Of a DNA stretch of 64,000 nucleotides, positions 1 to 11,756 are shown piece after piece. A model generated the notes under the pieces. It worked only from the letters and a program-made list of their open reading frames with translations. It ran no database searches and was not told where the DNA came from. The number at the start of each line of letters is the position of its first letter. Position 1 is the first letter of the stretch. Source of the DNA: Tausonia pullulans (lineage: Eukaryota > Basidiomycota > Tremellomycetes > Cystofilobasidiales > Mrakiaceae); contig OX637629.1 of assembly GCA_951802195.1 (NCBI GenBank), positions 372,001 to 436,000 on the forward strand, in the 5' to 3' direction. Made by a program: the position numbers and the translations under genes.

Positions 1-1224
1 GTAAAGATATGTGAGACCCTCAAGGACAGCAATCGAGATCTTGCCGACAACATCGATATTGACGGGGCCGTGCTTGCGGTAAATATTGTCGAGCGATCTG
101 AAGACAAAGGCACCGACCGAAGCGGGGAAAGAGGCGAATCGCAAAGTCACACGCGTCGTCGCGCAAGAGGGAGGTTTCAGCGTCGATGCGATAGTGACGA
201 AAACAAAAGGGTTGCTCCCCCAGACTCACCCTCGGTCCATGTGCTCCATGCAGATGCAGATGTGTGGGTCGGCGAGGAAGGCGCCGTAGAAGGAAACGAT
301 GTGATCCGACTCGCAGTCATGCATGATCTGGAGCTCGCGCAGGATCTGCTTCCTCACCGCCGGTTTAGCGTCAATCAGGACGAGCTTCAGGGCGGAAAAG
401 AGAGTCAGACATAGTCTATCATCAACAGAGGAGAAAAAAGAGGGAGAAAGATCAAGGGGTGGACAGACCTTCCTTGCCATATACAGGCCGCTTGGTCCAT
501 GAAGGACCTTTGCGACGGTTCCGCCGTTGCCGCTGCCGAGCTCGCCGACGACCTTGAGATCCTCTTGCTTGAGTGCGACCTTGGTCTTGCCATCTCCTCC
601 TCCCAAGTCGAGACTGGCGAGCTGTTCCGAGAGCTTCTGCTGATACGAAACACGAGGCTCCTTCTTCTCGCGCGTCGAACTCGTACTCGATGAGTGGCCG
701 TGTCCTCCTCCGCCGCCTTCCCGCCGTGGCTTCCCGCCTGGGATGGGCGCTGGTCGAGTGGCCGTCGACGAGGTGATGGACTTGGAGATATCGAGACTGA
801 GAGGCTTCTTCCGGCTGATCCCCGACGCACGACTGAGGCTCCCTAGTGGAGCGAGCGGCAGCGGCGCGGTCCCGCCGACCGCGACAAAGGACGAGGACAA
901 CGAAGGCTCGCCGCCCGTCAAGGACGGTCCCTTAGGCCGACTCAAGCACGAGGATGAGGAGGAGGAGCTGCCGGCCATGTCGGCGATAAGGACGACCGGC
1001 GGCTCGTCGTCGTGATCGAGCGGAGGGGGTGCGAGAGCGGCGGCCGAAAGCTGGATGCCCTTTGGATTCCGCTTCTTCTTGGGGACTGGGAGGCCCGGGA
1101 AGGTCGAAGACGTCGACATCTTCTTCTTGTGGGCGGCAGGTAGAGACGACTGCTGAGACTGGAGCTGAGAGCGAGTGGATTGTTGTTGCTGCTGCTGTTG
1201 TTGCTGGCAGCCTTGAGACGGCAC
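1..1224 (-). CDS. fuz7: MAP kinase kinase, Fuz7/Ste7 type (5' part; runs off the window)
   Basis: Dual-specificity kinase of the pheromone/filamentation MAPK cascade, expected to phosphorylate a Kss1/Fus3-type MAPK in the cytoplasm. The N-terminus is Ser/Gln-rich and low-complexity. The kinase domain starts with the Gly loop [14 protein letters not shown], then the ATP-lysine strand MARK, joined by splicing to [33 protein letters not shown] and [20 protein letters not shown]. Exons read on the minus strand are about 469-1224, 230-384 and 1-97, with gtctgt and gtgagt donors and frames that join cleanly. The catalytic loop, activation loop and C-terminus lie beyond base 1. The start at 1224 precedes a polyQ run; a downstream Met at about 1119 (MSTSSTFPG) is an alternative that would drop the polyQ. 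The family call is firm from known Fuz7/Ste7 sequences; orthology to Fuz7 rather than Pbs2 or Mkk rests on the Gly-loop and IDAKP motifs. Confidence 0.88.
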
Positions 1225-2332
1225 GGGCGGGGCGGGGCGGGGCGACTTTGGGAGTGCGGCGGTGAGGATGGGGGGGTGCTGCTGCTGCTGCTCAACAACG
1301 GGGGAGGAGTAAAATACGATAGGAGCTGGAGGCGAGGCTAGAGAGAGAGTAAGGGTCGTCGCCGTCGTCCTCTTTGATGTTGCTGGCGCAGGAGGAGCGA
1401 GAGAAGGCGGGGGAGCGACGGGAGGGAGGTGGAACGGCTGGGGGTCGGGCCTCGGCTCCGCTGTCGTCCTCGGCAGCGGCGGGGGTGGTTGCTGAAGAGG
1501 GCGTCGGTGAAGGGGGGAGGAGAAGGAGGCGATGTGGGCGTCTAGATGGGGAAGAAGGGTCGACGATGGTGGAAAGGACGAAATGGTTGACGGCCTGGCG
1601 AGTGGGGGAAGGTGATGGGAGGGGGAAGGAAAGGGATGGTGGAGGGGAAGGTAGGGAGAGAGAACGGCCAGATGGAGGTCGGTGTAAGGAGGGGGGTCAA
1701 GTGTGAAGCCAGGCAGGCGGATGGGCGCTTGTTTCTCAAGAATGAGGATCGTGAGGGACTGCTAATATTGAGGAACTGAGCGAGAGAGAGGAACGTGTTC
1801 ACAGAGGCGTGAGAGCGGGAGAGAACGACAGTGTGAGGGAGAGTCGCGACGCTCGCTCGATCTTCCCCTTCCGCGTCAGAAACGCCGACTGAAACCGAGA
1901 GAGGGGCTCGTTCGGATCTCTGGCAAGGCGGGCGGAGAAGGCAAGAGAGAGAGGAGAGAGTCCAGCGAGACTGAGAGATAGAAGGGGGGCGAGCGGGCGA
2001 GAGAGACAAGGACAAGGACTCCCTCCGGAAGCTGTTCTTGCCAGCCTCGCTGACTAGCACGCAGTGCGCGTTCTTCCGTGAGAGAGAAGAGATGAAACGC
2101 CTGCAATGCATGCGGCCAGGCACGCGGCGCTTTGCGCATCCTCTCGGCCGAAGAGGGAGAAAGACCCAAACAGAAAGAACACACATTTCGTGATCGTGAC
2201 GAGGCAAGACTAGCAACCAAAAGGATTACAACGCCAAGGCGGCTATAATAGAAAGAGGAGAAAGAAGGAAAGACAGGAGAGAGGCAAAGTGTGTCCAACT
2301 CCGACACGCGTGCGCGCGAGCTCCGATCACCA
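1225..2332. other. Intergenic region and MAPKK 5' leader
   Basis: This stretch lies between the MAPKK start and the REC8 stop. The plus strand is strongly purine-rich (GA and GGA runs), so the MAPKK-sense strand is pyrimidine-rich. Open frames here are low-complexity and lack conserved motifs. I see no gene; it probably holds the MAPKK promoter and leader and the REC8 3' end. Confidence 0.6.
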
Positions 2333-5300
2333 TCACTTGAGGCTGACCTCGATCTCGCCTGTTGTTGTGGAATTGATTCAAAAGAGAATAAGGCATACGC
2401 ACAGCCGGAGAACTGTCAGCCATGCGCACACATTGCATGCACGCTGCTACCCCGAGCGAGAGGCTCTAGCGGTCCTGCATGCCAAATGAAGGGATCCGGA
2501 TTGCCGTAGGACAGCTCAAGGGTACTCACCGAAGCCCTCGGTCTGGCTGACAGAGACGATGTCTTTGGTGGCGAGCACTGTGGTGGAGGGCGGAGATACG
2601 TGGGTATGATGAATGAAGTGCATATACACGTGAAAACGAGCGCGCGCGCGCGGTTCCGGCCACAGCAAGCTCTCCTATTGTCCCTTCCCTCCCACATAAC
2701 TCACCAAGGATTTGGTAGAAGCCCTTGGCGGCGGCTGAGGCAGAGCATGACTCGGTGGGAATGACGGTTGAGAGCTGAATCTTCGGCTGCTGCGGCTGGG
2801 GCTCCTCTCCTTCCTCGCCAATCGCCGGCGAGGGGATCGGAAGGTCGCTGATGAGCTTCTTGAGGTACCTGAAAGCGGAAACCAGAGACTTGAGCTATGA
2901 ATGCGGAGAGACAGGAGTGGCCCGCAGAGGTGAGAGACGCACTCGAGGAAGCTAGAGGAAGCGCAGCACCGCCATCATGACCTCAGCAAAAATTAACAGC
3001 CAGCATGCTCGAGTAAGAAGGTCAACGCACTTGTATCCGGCACGCTAGGCAGCACAAGTTCAGGAGAGAAGGGTCAGCACGAGCGCAACTTGGTAGGACC
3101 TTTCGAGCGAGGGACTCACGTCAAGCTTAAGGAAGTAGGCCAAGGAAATGTCAGCGTCCTCGAATCGACCGCCACTTTCACACGAGGAGCAGCTCACTGT
3201 GTACTGCTGGATTACGCCGCCCTCCTCGTACATCTCCTCAGGCTGGATGAGCTCCTCTCCATATGCTGAAATAACCAATCGGTCGCTCATCAGCACAGAA
3301 GGTAGGAAAAAACAAGCGAACATTCAATCCACCAAGCTCAGACGGCGCGCGCCTTCCGAAGGACGAGACGACCGAGACCGAGCGCTCGCGACGGCGGGGG
3401 ACCCTAGTATCGGTTTAAAAAGTGAGACATCAGCGTCTAACGGACAGCAGCTCCAGTGAAAATTCAAGACCCTACGTCTCGGAGACGAAAGAAGGGCGGC
3501 CAGTAGTGCTGGGTCGGCCAGCAAAGGTTGACGACGGCGGACCAATGTCTGCGGATGAGGGAAGCAAGCGTCAGTGTCAGCGTTGGCCAACGCACTGTGA
3601 CAGCGAGGAGAGACACCAACCTCCAGGGAGACCAGCCGAGCTCTCGCGCGCACGACGAGCAGTGTAAATATCCCAAGGCGCAGCGGAACTCGGCCTGCTG
3701 CTGGGACGGGCGCCACGGCCGAGCTCGGACTCTAGCTCCTCATCGCGGATAGCTGCGAAGTGAGAGGACGCGCATAGTTAGCTAGGTCGCCAATTAAGGC
3801 AAACGGGGGATCAGCCATCAAAATCCATCATCTCACGGATCTCGTACTCCTGGTAAGGAGCCGCTTCCCCCTGCTCCGGGGGCGGCCGGACCAGCCGATC
3901 CTCGAGGCTTAGCGGCATCTCATAGTCCTCGTAGAGCTCGAGAGGGATGTCCTCGTGGCCAGGAGCGGGAGCAGGGCCAGCGGCGCCCTCCTCGACGGTA
4001 GCAGCGCGACGCTTGCGTCCCTCGCGCTCAGCAGGCTCTGTGAAGGTGTGTGTGTAGGGGGTGGGGGAAGAAAGACAAATTTATGTCAGTTAGGCAGTGC
4101 GAGAGGAGCTGGAGCTTCCAAAGCATACCTTTGATGGCCCGCTTCCTGTTCTGCTGCTCGAGAACGCTGCCGTGGGCAACGAGCAACGTTTCAGTGAAGA
4201 GGATTGAAGGGCTAGACATCTGGAGTAGGATTAGACGAACAAATCGACCATCTCATGGATTTGGACTGAAAGGCGCAGGAATCGAGTCAGCAGAGTTCAA
4301 CGGCGGCTGCGAGTGGACCAGACTCACACCCCAGCACGGCAGGTACGCCAAAGAGCAAGTTGTGGACCCTCTCTTCCGCAGCCTTCCTCTCACGCTTCTC
4401 TTTTGCCTCATAGCCTTGGACAATCATCTTGTCGACGTAAGTCCGACGCCACTCCCTCATCGCTGCATGTCGTCCACGGTGGGTTAGCGCCGTCCCATAC
4501 AGAGGATCGAAGGTAGAGAAACAACCACGAACCGTCCTCGTCGTATGTGAGCGTCTCGTCGCGCTTGGCGAGCTTGACAGTCTTCTTGGGCTCACCATCA
4601 CGCTGGCCGAGAGGCTTCAGGGCTGACTTAAGCTGGCGTCCCGTCTCTGTCGATATGCTCAGGGCCTACAGGGAGATTCATCGTCATCGCTGAACGTTGA
4701 CTAGTTGTGAGAGAAGGCGACTTACCATCTCCTCGCCCTCGGGGAGCTCCTGAATCTGCGGCTGCTCGGGGACCGGGAATTCGCCGTAGACGTCCGGAAA
4801 GGGCTGATGCTCCCAGTCGTAGCCGTATTCCTCAGGCAGGTTGACGTCGCCGCTGAGAACAGCCAAAAGCCCTTTCAGCAAGGGCGTCGCCGAATGAGGG
4901 AGGGGCGACGGAGGACGCACTAGTCGCCCGTCCCAACAACGCCCGTAGGGCTGCTCGGCACACCGACGTCCGCAAGTCCCTCCTCCTCGCGAGTCTCCTC
5001 GCCGAGCAGACCCAAATCAATTTCAGCGCCAGGCTCAAACTCCATCCCGAGCTCCGAGCGGAGGGAGATGCGCGGCGAGAGAGCGGCGGGGCCGTAAATG
5101 CCTCCAATACCCAGCTCGAATCCGGCCCTGCTTGCGAGGAACCAGCATCAGCAAACGAGAGCTGCGGATACAGGGGAAGGTGAATTGACGCCGACGTACG
5201 CCGGCGATGCCAGAAGCGAGGTGGCACGACGCCTTGCTCGCTCACGTCCAACCTCGCCTTCTACAGAGCAAGCGAGGGTGGAGGGACGTCAGCATCGGGC

Positions 5301-6634
5301 GCATATATGAGCGACGATGGACGGGTAGTAGCCTCACCCTCGTCGGTCCCGTACCCCTCCTCTTCTCTGCGCGAGGTCGGGGCTGATGCAGAGGGGACAG
5401 TGGACTCAACAGGACCGGCTTCAAGATTGAGTTCGTCCCATTCCTTCATTGTGCGAAGGAGAGTGTGAAAGACTGTGTCAGGGGTGCGCTCGATGGGTCT
5501 CCCAAGCAAGAAAAGCTACTCACGACCTCGGGAAGACCAAAGCCGAGCCCAAAATCAAGGCCGAAACCGAGCTCGTTCTCGTGGGTGAGATCGATACCGG
5601 GAGCACTGGAGAGAGGCGCGAGTGGAATGATCAGTGACTGGCGTAGCGTGTAATTCAGGAGGAGACAGATCATTCACCCTGCAGCGGCCTCCTCCACCTC
5701 GAGCCCCAGGGCGCCCTTCTTAGCTCCGAGAGCAGGAGGAGCCATCTCGAGAAGAGCCGGACGGAGACCGAGGAAGACCTGAGACGCGTCATTCTGGGGT
5801 ACACAATAGAAGTGAGTGGTCAGATGGCGGCGGAAGGGAGATGGCGAGTGTCGGACGTGCGCTCAACGCTCCCTGTTGCAGATCGTAGACTCTGAAGAAG
5901 AAAGAATGTCAGCATCCACAAATATCTACCATCAAGGCAAGAGAAAAGATCCACCTCGCCACACCAAGCAGCAAATTGGCACTGAGCCTGAGACCGAGGA
6001 CGATCCGCTCTGGCTCTCCCTCCTCCCCCTTCCTCCTCTTCTTCGCCGCCGGCTTGCGAGCAGGCTTCTGCTTCCTCTTTCTCTTCCCCGGCTCTTCCTC
6101 CTCAGTCGATTCCTCTTCCTCCTCTTCCTCCTCTTCGGCCTCGGCGGGTTCGCGCGTCGACCCAGCGACGATCTGATCACATGCCTCTGCAAGGTTGATT
6201 TTGAGGACTTCTTGCTTCGGGAGGTGTCGGTCCTGAGTTGTTATTGTCCATCCCATGTCATTACATTTTAATTTGGGATTCAGAGGGGATGAGGAGGAGG
6301 GGACGAACATGGGAGCCGACGGTCGCTGGAAAGATGATGAAAGAGGGTGGGTGGAGGGAGCGTGGAAGAGGGTGTGAGACTTAATAAGGTGCGCTAGACA
6401 ACGGCGATGTCGAGAAACTCACCTGCGAGCCAGAGAAAGCCAAATCTGGAAGAGAGAGAGGTGTATGAGCTCGGGAGGAGGGAGGGCGGATCAACAGAGG
6501 CGACTTACTTGCCCTTGCGATTCCAATTGACGCCGAGCTGCAGGGGCGGAAGGTGGGGATAGTCAGTCTAGGAAGCGGGTCTAGGAAGCAGACATGTCAA
6601 AGCAGAGAGGATAAACACTCACTTGAGCAAACAT
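2333..6634 (-). CDS. REC8: Cohesin kleisin, REC8 type
   Basis: Alpha-kleisin that closes the cohesin ring between the SMC heads; the Rec8 class acts on meiotic chromosomes. N-terminal kleisin domain from spliced exons: MFAQ, LGVNWNRKGK, FGFLWLA, ATVGSH, then RHLPKQEVLKINLAEACDQ. An acidic/KR-rich insert follows, then LRLSANLLLGVARVYDLQQG. The middle is acidic and disordered (DVNLPEEYGYDWEHQPFPDV). The C-terminal winged helix reads AAKGFYQI, VLATKDIVSVSQTEGFG, EIEVSLK and stop. The WLAAT and LxLSANLLLGVAR pattern fits Rec8 better than mitotic Rad21, which usually has WLAAHW; the C-terminus fits either. The first exon is only 12 bases, and 6- and 14-base exons precede the winged helix. There are many introns, and edges in 3300-4700 are approximate. 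One cohesin gene is clear; the Rec8 rather than Rad21 assignment is moderately sure. Confidence 0.78.
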
Positions 6635-7064
6635 AGGTGGGGGAGCGAGGATGAGGATGAGTGGGGAGATCCAGGTGGAGGTTGGTGAAGAGATAGGGGA
6701 ACGGCTAAGAAGGATGCGTCGGACGCGCCTCCCGTGAGACAAGGACGGGCGGAAGCGAGGAGATCGGGGTATTCCAGTGGGCTCGCTACTCCGACATTCC
6801 GAGATGTATTCGCATGATCACTCGACAGAAATGGTGAGGATGGCACAGCGTTTCATTATTTGAAAAATAGCAATGAGAGAGAATCTAGCGTGCTAAAGGG
6901 CGGGGCAGAAGAGGAAGAAGATAGCCAAGGGTATCCAGAGGGGAAAGGGAGGGAGAGACCCTGCGGGCGTGCCGGGATGAAATTGACACGCGCGCAAGGG
7001 GACACCTAAAGCGGAGATCGTGACAGGATCCTGATAGAGAATCAAGGAAGCGGAGGAAGAATCG
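6635..7064. other. Intergenic: REC8 promoter side and YKT6 3' end
   Basis: Purine-rich on the plus strand. It lies upstream of the REC8 start and downstream of the YKT6 stop. No conserved coding or RNA signal was seen. Confidence 0.5.
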
Positions 7065-8414
7065 TTAGGCGATGACGCAGCATGAGTTTTGCTTCAGGGA
7101 TCGATGGACAAGGAGGATGGGTTAGTCTCGACTTGACTGAACAAGATAGGGAGGCAATATGATGCTCACCTTCTTGGCTGTAACAGTTTGTTTTTTTTTA
7201 TAAAGAAAAAGAGAAAACAAGACGAGAGGCCATCAGCGTGGCAGAGAAAGAGAAGCCATCGCGACAGCGGACTCACCCGTCTTGTAGAACATCTTGGACT
7301 GAGCGCTGAGAGCGTTTGACCGTTCGACGAGGTTGTCGAGCTTCTCTCCGCGCTCGAGGACAGACTCAATGGTCTTGTGCTGTTAAGGATAAGAAACGAT
7401 GAAATCTCTGTGTTAATGAAGAAAGAAGGGCAAGCGGCACAGCGCTCGGCGCATCCACAATTTGACAGCGTGCGAGCGCGCCGCAACAACCAGCACGAGC
7501 CAGAGGGTAGCTGAGATTTCGCAGATAATACACCCCGTCGTCCGGGGACGGCTCTAGCTCTCTCCTTCTCACCAGCGAGAGAAGAGCCTCGCCCTTGCCA
7601 TCCGACCGATCGCGCTCGCACCCACGCGCCCATGCACCCGACCCAGGGACTCACCAGCACAATCTTGGTCTCGTCGAGCTCCTGTTGGACCTTCATGATG
7701 GTGTCGGCCTGCTTGGGGTCCTGGTACTTGCGAACGTATTCGGCGAGCTTGGCGTCGCCGACGGCCTTAGGCCACTGCTCAGCTGTGAACTCGTCGAGGA
7801 CCTTGTTAAGGACTGAGAACGTGACGCGAACGGGGTACTCGATGTCGGTGATCATGATGACTGCGGAGATGGAGCATCAGTCGCGGAAGACAAGAGGGCA
7901 AGAGGGCCTGACAGTCGTGTGTGCTGGACGAGGAGAGTGAGCGGCGACCAGCGTCACCTCGTTGGTAGGACCCTCAGCAGAGATCATGACAACAGCCTGA
8001 CGCCAGATAGTGGTATTCCAACGGTGCCTCGGAACTATTGCAGAAATACCCGGCAGACCAGAGCATAGAGAAGAGGGATGGTGAGGGGAACGGCCTCAAG
8101 CCAGCTCGGTCCACGCCGGGGAACCGCCCAACCGACCCCTCCAAAGCAGCCCGCTTGACCCTTTCGTCCGGACCCCAACACTCACCAGCGGTGTTTCCCT
8201 TGCGATAGACGCTTGCCTGGTTGCTGTTCTCCTGGACGCTCTGCCGCTGGCCATCCGCTGTCCGGGAGACGATGGTCTGGGCGAGGAACTTGAGGGCCTC
8301 GTCAACGGATCCTCGGGTGAGGAATGAGTAGGACGAGAGATCCGAGGCCGTCGAGACGAGCGTGGCGTTCGACGGGGTTGCGAAGGTGTAAGTGGAGAGG
8401 GCGAGAACCTTCAT
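7065..8414 (-). CDS. YKT6: v-SNARE Ykt6
   Basis: Longin-domain R-SNARE for ER-Golgi, vacuolar and autophagosome fusion, tethered by lipid rather than a transmembrane helix. The longin N-terminus reads [11 protein letters not shown], then [20 protein letters not shown]. Later exons give [52 protein letters not shown] and the SNARE motif with its central Arg, [20 protein letters not shown], followed by [10 protein letters not shown]. The tail is [11 protein letters not shown]: a palmitoylatable Cys followed by the CVIA CaaX box, as expected for Ykt6. The AKK codons come largely from an 8-base exon at 7170-7177, and the last exon is 27 bases (7065-7091). Start at 8414 gives the canonical MKV N-terminus. 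The length is usual for Ykt6. Confidence 0.95.
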
Positions 8415-9520
8415 TGCTGGCGAGGGTGCGGAGGGGAATCTGGAGTGGGTCAACGGGCAAGCGAGAGAGAAAGGAGCAATGTGAGTGGGTGAGCGTCAGA
8501 ACATGTCAAAAGACTGGGTCGGGAGGCTTGGACGGTTGCACTATGTGGACTCACGAAGGAGAAGAGGGTTAGGAGTAGAGAGAGGACGAAGGTAGAGGAA
8601 GGCGGGCTAGAACGACACGGGGGGACGGCGAGGGTAGTGGTTGAGGGGAAATGACGTCCAGGAAGGGAAGGGGCGAGGCCGCTTGGCCTGCCCAGGCAGC
8701 GTAAGCACGCGGCCAGACAGGCGCGCTGCCGGCTGGTGAAAGGCCACGCACGCTCGTCAAGATGCATCTCGCGCCTGGTGATCTCGAACGTCCGTCCATA
8801 AGGCTGCTGGCATGAGATCTGAAGTTGCGCTGTCCTCGGCACAGACTACTGGACGAGATGACTCCTGCCTCGGGCCCGCGCGCACATTGGCGACATTTTG
8901 AATGAATAATGCTCCGGTCGAAAATGAGAAAAACACTTTGTCTTCTTCGACGTCCAGCCTCAGAGATCAATTGACCTCTTAGCATGTGAAGTCTTCAGAC
9001 ATCCGCAGTCAAACACGGCAAGTGGCATCGCCATCTATACAGTGGCGTTATCTCTCGATGATTTGAACTGCTGTCCCTCTCTCAGATTAGGGGTCGTCGG
9101 GAAGCGCACATGACATTTGGATTCCTTCATGTCAGAATGAGTAGGTCGCAGAGCTTCGCAACTTTCACGCATGTGAAGCAGAAAGCAGACAGGCCGCCTG
9201 AGAGGGAACAAGATCGAGTATGACAGGTACAGACGGCGTGACAAGAAGGTCGAATACCCTCTCTCTACCGTTCTCTTCCTTCCTCTCCCTCCCTCTCTAA
9301 GCCATAGGGCAAGCGTTCTCCTCCTCTCTCTCCTGCACGGCGCGTAGCGTGCCCTGGTAGCTTGCTCGACATTGGCAGGCTGGTCTCGAGTCTTGAGTGG
9401 TAAACTGACACGACTATGCTCGCCGCAATCGCGCAGCTTCAACCAAAATGTGCACCATCTTTCAAGACATGATGAGGAGAAGGGAGACTAAGTATACAAA
9501 GCAACTGCGAATCCGCCCGT
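8415..9520. other. 1.1 kb intergenic region without a visible gene
   Basis: It lies between the YKT6 start and the lipase stop, so it contains the YKT6 promoter and leader. Open frames on the minus strand (about 8450-8985 and 9035-9442) are low-complexity or lack conserved motifs and obvious splice continuity. I find no tRNA or repeat. An unrecognised noncoding RNA cannot be excluded. Confidence 0.45.
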
Positions 9521-11756
9521 TCAGGCCTTCGTGTCGAGAAAGGTGGAGGACTCGCGGACCAGCATGCGGTCGGCCCAGTGACGAACAAGCTTGCGGCCCA
9601 TGCCGTGGTCGGGGAAGCGTTTGACGTCGCGGGCAATGATTACCTAGAGAAGAACAGCAATCAGAGATGAAACGAGGAAGGGAGGGAAGAGCGACGAACG
9701 GCGTGCGAGTTGAAGGCCTCTGGGAAGAAAGCGAGGTGCTGCAAGGGGAGAAAGAGAGATCAGGGAGCGAAAGAGAGCTAAGAAACACATCAAAGAGTGC
9801 GTACCTTCTTGAGCTGAGGCAACGCATCAAGGTTGTCAATCATTCTCAGCTGAGCGACACTTAGCATCAACCCCCCCCCGCTCTTCTCATATCTTTGCCT
9901 CTCGCCCGGCCCTTTATCAGCTCCGCCATCACTCGTCAACGGTGTGCTCATCCCGCTCGTCGTTCCACTTCCTCCCTCTGCACTACCGATACCAAACTCG
10001 TCACTGACGAACGCCTCCATATCCCTCTCGAGCACACGTAAGCTCCCCCAGATCCCCTCCGAGTCCGGGTCGCGGAGCCTCCTCTTGGAGGCCCTCGACT
10101 GGCGAGTGAACCGCACGAGGACAAGGCCGATAAGGAGAGGGACAGTGATTGGAAGGGAGAGGATAACGAAGATGTAAAGGAAGTTGTAAGGGAAGGAGAA
10201 GCGGAGGAAGGGAGGGAGTATCGGCCTCTTCTTTTTTGTGGGCTTTCCCGGGCTCCGCAGGGAGTGCGGGATGGACGACGACACGTTGTCGTCGGTGGAG
10301 GAGATGGAGGAGGTCGCGGAAGAGGAGGACTTGGTGCGAAGGGTGTACCACCGGCTGGCAGGAGCGGGCGAGGTGGTGGGCCGAGGAGGCAGCTTGTAGG
10401 AGGTGATGATTGGGGCGTTCGGGTCAACCTCACTATGAAAGCGAGGTCAGGATCGGACTGGAGCGGAGCAACAACAGATAAAGAACAACGCACATCTCGA
10501 TGCCGTTGGTCTGTTGTTGACAAGGGAGAAGGCGTGGATCAGCCAGCAGACCAGCAGAGCGCTTCTCAGGTTAGAATGGCGCACCTCATAGTCCGCGAAC
10601 GGATCCGTCTTGCTAAACCCGCCCGTAGGGAAGGGCACCGTCTTGTCATGGACAGTGTTGACGTACACGTCGATCCGAGGGAAGAGTGAGAGGGCCGTCA
10701 AGAAGACGTCGCCTGAGAGAGGGCGTACCGAGATCAGCAACTAGAGAGCGGAAGACCAAGGTGAAGAAGGGCTCAACCTGGTGTAGCTAGGCGCTCGACG
10801 AGACGTTCTGTGTCAGCGTTGTAGAGCTGAGCGCCGGTCCGAGAAAGCATGCGGCTGCCGATGGTGGAGGAGAGGGCGGAGAACCAAGCTACAAAGACAA
10901 GTCCGTCAGTTCAGTCGCGCGTCTTCCGTGATGCGCGCACTCCACACTGACTGGAGTACCGAGGCATGCCGATCCATGGCGAGGCAAAAGTTGCAAAGTT
11001 GAGCGGCTTGTGAGCCTCGAAGAAGGAGGGCGAACGAGTATTGAGGATACCGAGCACACAGCGCGCGACGAGTCCTCCGACTTTGGATAAGAACCGATGG
11101 TCAAATCGTCAGCGACTATCATAAGAAGACGTGGAGAAGCGGACTGTGCTCACGAGAGTAGCCAGCGAGTGAAAAGTAGATGACATGCTTGCCGTCGGCC
11201 TGGAGGGACGCGACTTCGCGGTCAATCTAAAGGAGCCGACGTAGAGTCAGCCTTTGCCTCATCGGCCTGACAGACACGTCGATCTATCCAGCCTGTAAGA
11301 ATCTCACCTCCTGAACGACGCGACTAGCGCAGAAGTCGATGCCGTCGTAGCTAAGACGGGACGAGGTCGAGCGTCATGATCGAGGATCGGCCATGCCTGA
11401 CGGGAACGGGGGGCTGAGGGTTCGTCCTCAGGCGTGACTCACGTTCGGTCTTCCTCGTTGCCCTTGGCATTCAGAACAACGACCTCAATCTCGTCGTCGC
11501 CAGGCACATCTACCGTTGACGTCGCTGAGCCGGAGGCGGTGGAAGAGGATGATGAGGCGACAGCCGCCACTGACGACGAGGGCTTGGGATCAGCGGGAGC
11601 GACAGCTTTCGTCTCGACGAGCCTTCCCTCGACATCGACGTGGACGGCCGACGAGAGCGGGTGAGCGGCCAGGAGCTCCTCCTCGAGTGTTTTAAGATGT
11701 ATAGGTGCGCCCCAGAGACCGTGGACGAGGACAACAAGGTGGACTTGGCGAGACAT
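9521..11756 (-). CDS. Serine lipase/esterase, ROG1/LPL1 (DUF676) family
   Basis: Alpha/beta-hydrolase that in yeast relatives (Rog1, Lpl1) cleaves glycerolipids at membranes or lipid droplets. It begins MSRQVHLVVLVHGLWGAPIH, the oxyanion-hole HGLWG motif that opens this family. Ser/Ala-rich filler follows, then IDREVASLQADGKHVIYFSL joined by splicing AGYS to LGGLVARCVLGIL, giving the nucleophile elbow G-Y-S-L-G-G. Next come FEAHKPLNFATFASPWIGMP and a hydrophobic segment LYIFVILSLPITVPLLIGLV, which suggests a membrane anchor or hairpin. The C-terminus reads VIIARDVKRFPDHGMGRKLV, with FPDHG likely carrying the catalytic His. The yeast paralogues ROG1 and LPL1 cannot be told apart here. It is next to YKT6 on the same strand and has no evident operon-like link. 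Confidence 0.88.

Noticed and set aside
1542-2307. Long minus-strand open frames of 143-224 codons upstream of the MAPKK gene
   Set aside because: They follow from the pyrimidine-rich leader, are Ser/Leu/Pro low-complexity and show no conserved motif or splice pattern.
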